This document shows, one piece after another, positions 5,571 to 9,159 of a stretch of DNA of 9,159 bases (the first letter of the stretch is position 1; the number at the start of each line of letters is the position of its first letter). This DNA is from Candidatus Methanophagales archaeon (lineage in GTDB: Archaea > Halobacteriota > Syntropharchaeia > Alkanophagales > Methanospirareceae), in NCBI GenBank assembly GCA_014061035.1, contig JACGMN010000023.1:1-9159 (forward strand), in the 5' to 3' direction. The translations under genes and the position numbers were made by a program. The notes beneath the pieces were generated by a model that saw only the letters and a program-made list of their open reading frames with translations, made no database searches and was not told the DNA's origin.

Positions 5571-7061
5571 ATGAAGAAAAAGGTGAAGAAGAGTAAGGTG
5601 AAAGCGATAACTAAATCGATGATCGGACTTGCGATAGTCACGATTATGGTCGTCTCATTGCTCGGTGTGGTGGTGCCAGTTGGAACGGCATCAAAAGGAC
5701 CTTCGTTAGATATAATTAAGGATGATCCTACTATTATTGTAGCAGCTTCAGATTCTACTATTTTTGATAAAGAACAAGCTGATTTTGTAGCTGATGGTAT
5801 TGATGATCAAGTGACTATACAGGCAGCTATTGATGCTTTACCTGCTTGTGGTGGGAAAGTATTTTTAATGAGCGGGACTTTTAATATATCAGCAACCATT
5901 TATTTAAGGTCAAATATGATTATTGAGGGAGAGGGTCCAACTTCTATTATCCGTTTAAAGGATGGAATTATTACAGTTCCAGGTAAGGATGGTTTACTCA
6001 AGTTAATCCATAGTCCAGGTACATCTACCTATTCTATTAATAACATTCATATTAGAAACTTTACCATAGATGGAAATTATAGGGGGCAAGTAAGTGGTGC
6101 TTGGCCTGTACCTATAAGATTGCACGGTACTAATTATTTTACAGTATCCGATATGTATTTATTTGATGCGTACAGCCCACTTGAATCTAGATATAGTTCC
6201 CATGGAATTATTTATAACAATTTTATTAGAGATGTAATTATTGGAGATGGTATAGGGACAGATTTTAGCAGCTTTATAACCATTACAGGAAACATTTTAG
6301 AAAATGCTCATGAAGGGATAGATCTGGATTCTAATACCACCCATTCAATAGTATCCAATAATATACTAAGGGCAACCACAAGACAAATAGCAGGAATAAT
6401 GGTGACTAATTCAAGTTACAATGTAATTATAAATAATCAGATTAAAGGCCATCCAATTTTATATCATACAGTTCCACCTTTTGCTACGGGAGTATGGCTT
6501 CGAAAGAGAACTGCAGATGATATAAATACACATAACATAGTTAAAGGCAATAACATACGACATATGTGGAAAGGTATAAGAATACATGGAACAAATGCTT
6601 TAATACAAGAAAATATTATTGAATATATAAATAGAAGAGGAATTGATGTTGCTTTTGTTATATCTAGAATACCACCACGATTTGTAATGCCTCCACAAAA
6701 TGTAACAATCAGCCAAAACCAATTTCGTAATATTGGCGAACATGGCATATCTATAGCATCTGGTACTAAAGATATTACAGTGCAAGAGAATCAATTTAAT
6801 AATGTTGGAATTGTTGCACCAAATATTTTTAATGAGATTCATGTTGGTTTTTTAGTGTCACGATTACATGTTAATAATAACACTATAAACACAGAGAAAC
6901 CAGTAGAACCCGCAAACATATTGGATGTGTGGATCAGACGATTTCAAACTATCTTCGGAGATTTCCTCGTTTCTACCTCTTTTATCAACTCTGCTGTCGC
7001 TGTTGTCTTTTTAGGATTGGCTAATGCTACATTCACACCTTCTTCTTCAAGACCCGGATAA
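5571..7061 (+). CDS. Exported right-handed parallel beta-helix (pectate-lyase-like) protein with a mosaic gene
   Basis: A 496-residue secreted protein. Residues 1-14 are Lys-rich, about 15-38 are hydrophobic, and VGTA-SKG near 38-43 offers a cleavage site. Residues ~77-135 (DDQVTIQAAIDALPACGGKV, then SGTFNIS and NMIIEGEG) match the N-terminal cap of pectate-lyase-3/PbH1 beta-helices. About 12 Asn-rich rungs follow, with phrases such as ITGNILENAHEGIDL, IIYNNFIRDV and VTISQNQFRNIGEHGISI. Catalytic residues cannot be assigned; carbohydrate binding or cleavage at the cell surface is possible. The gene is a mosaic. The signal-peptide part is GC-rich (53% in 5641-5700), the body is AT-rich (32% in both 5761-5820 and 6541-6600), and residues 459-496 are antisense to an IS110 transposase remnant, so the native C-terminus is probably lost. 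No cell-wall anchor or C-terminal membrane segment is evident. Confidence 0.8.
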   Translation: MKKKVKKSKVKAITKSMIGLAIVTIMVVSLLGVVVPVGTASKGPSLDIIKDDPTIIVAASDSTIFDKEQADFVADGIDDQVTIQAAIDALPACGGKVFLMSGTFNISATIYLRSNMIIEGEGPTSIIRLKDGIITVPGKDGLLKLIHSPGTSTYSINNIHIRNFTIDGNYRGQVSGAWPVPIRLHGTNYFTVSDMYLFDAYSPLESRYSSHGIIYNNFIRDVIIGDGIGTDFSSFITITGNILENAHEGIDLDSNTTHSIVSNNILRATTRQIAGIMVTNSSYNVIINNQIKGHPILYHTVPPFATGVWLRKRTADDINTHNIVKGNNIRHMWKGIRIHGTNALIQENIIEYINRRGIDVAFVISRIPPRFVMPPQNVTISQNQFRNIGEHGISIASGTKDITVQENQFNNVGIVAPNIFNEIHVGFLVSRLHVNNNTINTEKPVEPANILDVWIRRFQTIFGDFLVSTSFINSAVAVVFLGLANATFTPSSSRPG

Positions 7062-7087
7062 AGCCCCAGCCATAAGTTCCCTGTGCT
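6944..7087 (-). pseudogene. Decayed IS110-family transposase fragment
   Basis: The minus strand reads STGNLWLGLYPGLEEEGVNV, then ALANPKKTTATA, starting at 7087. This matches the (E)STGNLW...LEEEGVNV..ANPKKT segment of the N-terminal DEDD (RuvC-like) domain of IS110-family transposases. In-frame stops lie directly upstream (TAA TAG at 7088-7093) where the family would read ME. The frame ends at a TGA (6944-6946). A second frame carries VDKRGRNE where the family has a DK.DA-like sequence, pointing to a frameshift. Only about 50 of the usual ~340 or more codons remain, with no start, no catalytic C-terminal domain and no recognisable element ends. The opposite strand is translated as the tail of the beta-helix protein. 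Confidence 0.75.
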
Positions 7088-7209
7088 CTATTATTGCATT
7101 TGCTTCTCTTGTTATATCAAGTTATATAAATTAGGTATAACATGAGATTCGACTATTTATATATAAATGCCACTTTAATTAAGTAAAAGATTAGGGGTGA
7201 TTGAGATAG
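7062..7209 (+). promoter_or_regulatory. Promoter and leader of the hicB-like/purS/trpS set
   Basis: The left part (to ~7090) still belongs to the IS110 remnant. TTTATATATAA at 7156-7166 is a clear archaeal TATA box, predicting transcription from about 7190. GGGGTGA at 7194-7200 is a strong Shine-Dalgarno site 9 bases before the ATG at 7210. A second AT-rich element, TTATATAAA at 7122-7130, could be a minor promoter. The three downstream genes are 4-5 bases apart and probably share this promoter. Confidence 0.7.
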
Positions 7210-7389
7210 ATGAACATGCAATTGGCGGGGATAATAAAAAAAGCGGGCAATTATTACGTGGCTCTATGCCCTGAACTTAATGTATCCAGTCAGGGAGAAA
7301 GCATTGAGGAAGCGAGGAGGATGCTGCAAGAGGCGTGCGAAGAATATCTTTCTTATTTCTTATATAAAAGAGAAAAAGCTGGAGGATGA
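7210..7389 (+). CDS. HicB-like (UPF0150) protein, cut short by a frameshift
   Basis: The ATG at 7210, placed 9 bases after GGGGTGA, opens a 59-codon frame ending at TGA 7387-7389. NYYVALCPELNVSSQGESIE followed by EARRMLQEACEEYL is the beta-beta-beta-alpha pattern of the HicB-like/UPF0150 family, often the antitoxin of HicA in type II toxin-antitoxin pairs; no HicA-like ORF is beside it. The frame ends in REKAGG just after a run of five A (7373-7377). Dropping one A joins it smoothly to a downstream frame (KLEDEIRPVPMEVL and so on) ending at 7513, giving a 100-residue protein that stops 5 bases before purS. The break may be a real mutation, a sequencing error or, less likely, programmed slippage. 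Given its purS/trpS neighbours, an orphan HicB-fold regulator is as plausible as an antitoxin. Confidence 0.75.
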   Translation: MNMQLAGIIKKAGNYYVALCPELNVSSQGESIEEARRMLQEACEEYLSYFLYKREKAGG

Positions 7390-7513
7390 AATACGACCCG
7401 TCCCGATGGAAGTTCTCAGGGAATTCCTTGTAGAGGACGTAGAGCATGTACGACCTTCACATGACTGGGTTTATTCGGAGAACATAACTTTTGAGGTTAG
7501 TGCCAGTGTCTAA
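7376..7513 (+). pseudogene. Out-of-frame C-terminal part of the HicB-like gene
   Basis: This frame encodes KLEDEIRPVPMEVLREFLVE, then a DVEHVRPSHDWVY segment and ITFEVSASV, ending at TAA 7511-7513. It follows the HicB-like N-terminal part without a gap if one base of the A run at 7373-7377 is removed. It has no start codon or ribosome binding site of its own at the join. I read it as the displaced C-terminus of the same gene, with a charged, Pro-containing helix and a final beta strand as in longer HicB-like proteins. Confidence 0.65.
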
Positions 7514-7518
7514 GAAAA

Positions 7519-7803
7519 ATGACAGTAGAAGTAGACGTAACAATAAAGCCGAAGCGAGGAGTTGCAGACCCAGAGGGTGAGAACACCAAAAAAGCATTGC
7601 ACTTACTCGGGTTCAGAAATGTTCGCAGCGTAAAATCAATGAAGACATTTAGAATAGAATTAGAATTAGATGCAGAGACGACGGGTGATGCCGAAGAAGA
7701 AGCTGTGACGAGTGCGGTTGAAGAGATGTGTGAAAAACTGCTTTCCAATCCTGTAATACACGATTATGAGATATTAATTGTAGGCAGACAGATTGGGAAT
7801 TAG
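7519..7803 (+). CDS. purS: Phosphoribosylformylglycinamidine synthase subunit PurS
   Basis: A 94-residue protein, slightly longer than the usual ~80-85. PurS links the PurL synthetase and PurQ glutaminase of the multi-subunit FGAM synthase, the fourth step of purine synthesis. The family pattern is clear: a first strand VEVDVTIKPKRGVADPEGE, then KKALHLLGF, RIELELDAET, an acidic helix (DAEEEAVTSAVEEM) and CEKLLSNPVIHDYEI. The ATG at 7519 lies 5 bases after the stop of the corrected HicB-like frame, with no strong Shine-Dalgarno, so translation may be coupled to the gene before it. purQ and purL are not in the window. trpS starts 4 bases after its stop. Confidence 0.93.
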   Translation: MTVEVDVTIKPKRGVADPEGENTKKALHLLGFRNVRSVKSMKTFRIELELDAETTGDAEEEAVTSAVEEMCEKLLSNPVIHDYEILIVGRQIGN

Positions 7804-7807
7804 TTAG

Positions 7808-9159
7808 ATGACGATGGCAAGGATAGACCCATGGAGTACTAACGAGATAAAGGATTATACAAGGCTCTTTGACGAATTCGGTATCTCTCGGTTCGTGGAT
7901 GTATTGAATCAGATAGAAGAGCCGCATAGATATATGCGAAGAGGTATAATAGTTGGACATCGCGGCTATGAGTACGTGCTTCGCGCAATGAACGAGCGGA
8001 GCGCATTTGCAGTGATGAGCGGGTTCATGCCGTCTGGAAGAATCCATCTCGGCGGTAAGATGGTCATGGACGAGATTATCTGGCATCAACGAACTGGTGC
8101 CGATGCGTTTGCCTGTATAGCAGATATGGAGTCGCACTCTGTCAGAGGTGTTTCGTGGCGTGACTGCAGAGAGATAGGAGTGAACGAGTACATAGTGAGC
8201 TTAGTAGCGTTAGGTTTTGACGTCGAGAAGGGGCATATATACTTTCAATCTGAGTTTAAAAAGCTGCAAGACCTCGCTTTTGAGCTTGGAACCGTGGTCA
8301 ACTTCAGCGAATTAAGTGCGATCTATGGGTTCCGTGGCAATGTGGAGATAGCACATATAATAAGTGTTCTAGTACAGAACGCGGACATATTACATCCGCA
8401 GCTTCGCGAATACGGCGGACCTAAACCAACGATCATACCGGTTGGCGTTGATCAGGACCCACATATCCGGTTGACACGTGACATCGCATCGAGAATGCGT
8501 ATGTTCCGTATAGAGAAGCGGTTCCAGAGAGATCAGAAGCAGGACCCATATATAAGCATACGGGTGAAGAAAGCAGATAGTAGAGCACTGAAAGAGATAG
8601 CTAAGAGAATAGGGACAGAGATAGAGATAGCGAGAGAAGGGCAGAAAAAAGTCTATGAACTGCATATCGACCTCTTTGAAATTGCGGAAAGCGAGATTGA
8701 TAGGACTATACGAGTTATCGAGGAGATAATGCGAGACGTAGAGATGGAATACGGCGGATATGGATTCTTATTACCTGCTGCTACGTATCACAGGTTCATG
8801 CAGGGATTGACTGGCGGGAAGATGTCTTCAAGCGTTCCGGAGAGCTACATTGCATTGACCGAACCGCCAGAAATGGCAGCGAAGAAGGTGAAGCAGGCAA
8901 AAACTGGTGGACAGGTGACCGTAGAAGAGCAGAAGAAATTTGGGGGGTCTCCCGAAGAATGCCCGGTCTATGATCTTCTGATCACGCATCTTATAGAAGA
9001 AGACGCCAATGTAAAAGAGATCTTTGAAGAATGCAAAAGCGGAAAGAGGCTTTGTAAAACCTGTAAGACAGAGACTGCCGAGCTTATCTTCTCCTTTATT
9101 GAAGAGCACCAGAAAGAACGTGAGATAGCGATTGAAGTATTGAAGAAAGATAGCGATTA
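7808..9159 (+). CDS. trpS: Tryptophanyl-tRNA synthetase, archaeal type, 3'-truncated by the window edge
   Basis: The frame from ATG 7808 stays open to the window end (450 codons seen). It is a class Ic synthetase that charges tRNA-Trp. IDPWSTNEIKDY is the archaeal/eukaryotic-type N-terminus. PSGRIHLG (75-82) is the HIGH-like ATP motif, PVGVDQDPHIRLTRDIA (211-227) follows, and GGKMSSSVPES (336-346) is the KMSKS loop. The anticodon-side region ends with ECKSGKRLCKTCK (408-420). Between the VDQDPH block and KMSSS lies an insert of about 80 residues (~235-318, charged, with predicted helix ESEIDRTIRVIEEIMRD). Shorter archaeal enzymes lack it; as I recall, some methanogen enzymes have one like it. 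A second in-frame ATG at 7814 could also be the start. The gene begins 4 bases after purS with no clear Shine-Dalgarno. Length suggests the stop lies shortly beyond the window. Confidence 0.96.
   Translation, partial: MTMARIDPWSTNEIKDYTRLFDEFGISRFVDVLNQIEEPHRYMRRGIIVGHRGYEYVLRAMNERSAFAVMSGFMPSGRIHLGGKMVMDEIIWHQRTGADAFACIADMESHSVRGVSWRDCREIGVNEYIVSLVALGFDVEKGHIYFQSEFKKLQDLAFELGTVVNFSELSAIYGFRGNVEIAHIISVLVQNADILHPQLREYGGPKPTIIPVGVDQDPHIRLTRDIASRMRMFRIEKRFQRDQKQDPYISIRVKKADSRALKEIAKRIGTEIEIAREGQKKVYELHIDLFEIAESEIDRTIRVIEEIMRDVEMEYGGYGFLLPAATYHRFMQGLTGGKMSSSVPESYIALTEPPEMAAKKVKQAKTGGQVTVEEQKKFGGSPEECPVYDLLITHLIEEDANVKEIFEECKSGKRLCKTCKTETAELIFSFIEEHQKEREIAIEVLKKDSD

Noticed and set aside
6464..6842. 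Two minus-strand ORFs (94 and 80 residues) inside the beta-helix gene
   Set aside because: They are low-complexity Ile/Asn/Cys-rich products of the AT-rich complementary strand with no family resemblance.
6900..7100. Complete insertion sequence with ends
   Set aside because: Only ~50 codons of transposase are recognisable, with stops and an apparent frameshift, and no terminal structures or target duplication could be identified.
7280..7513. A separate 77-residue gene starting at ATG 7280
   Set aside because: Its first ~30 residues are just the shifted reading of the HicB-like helix, there is no ribosome binding site, and only the part after ~7376 looks like protein, as a displaced C-terminus.
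7649..8137. 162-residue minus-strand ORF
   Set aside because: It lies opposite purS and trpS, which are both certain. Its His/Cys/Ser-rich composition is typical of an antisense shadow and it has no start signals.

Overview
The window looks like archaeal chromosome, most likely a methanogen-related euryarchaeote; an ANME-1/Methanophagales-type genome is my best guess, by inference only. The signs are an archaeal-type tryptophanyl-tRNA synthetase with the methanogen-style insert before KMSSS, a recognisable TATA box (7156-7166), GGTGA-type Shine-Dalgarno sites (rlmE, the beta-helix gene, the hicB-like gene), other genes with no leader signal, and spacers filled with short tandem repeats. No gap exceeds 300 bases.

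Layout. The left end (1-385, +) is the 3' part of a YjbQ/UPF0047 gene. Its end overlaps by 44 bases the end of a convergent leftward set: nadA (3034-2126), a YHS-containing metal permease (2097-1054) and rlmE/ftsJ (1001-342). nadA diverges from larE (3177-4025, +) across a 142-base AT-rich region with a pentamer array. larE runs into a 221-base tract built of 7-base repeats, followed by a SufS-type cysteine desulfurase (4222-5478). Next is an exported beta-helix protein (5571-7061) whose body is much more AT-rich than its signal peptide and whose last ~38 codons are antisense to a decayed IS110-family transposase fragment. The right end (7210-9159, +) is a compact set: a frameshifted HicB-like gene, purS, and a 3'-truncated trpS.

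How the genes fit together. nadA, larE and the cysteine desulfurase share a theme. NadA is an [4Fe-4S] enzyme that makes quinolinate, the precursor of nicotinate nucleotides. LarE sulfurates a nicotinate-derived dinucleotide product to build the nickel-pincer nucleotide, and here it carries three cysteines placed as in the Fe-S-cluster type of LarE. The desulfurase could supply sulfur to both. No larB, larC or larA is in the window. The right-hand genes are housekeeping (purine synthesis, translation).

The main oddities are the 7-base-periodic spacer that has invaded the larE coding end and carries an inverted partner array, the three-part beta-helix gene with its IS110 remnant, the single-base frameshift in the HicB-like gene, and several other microrepeats (5-, 6- and 11-base periods) at gene starts.
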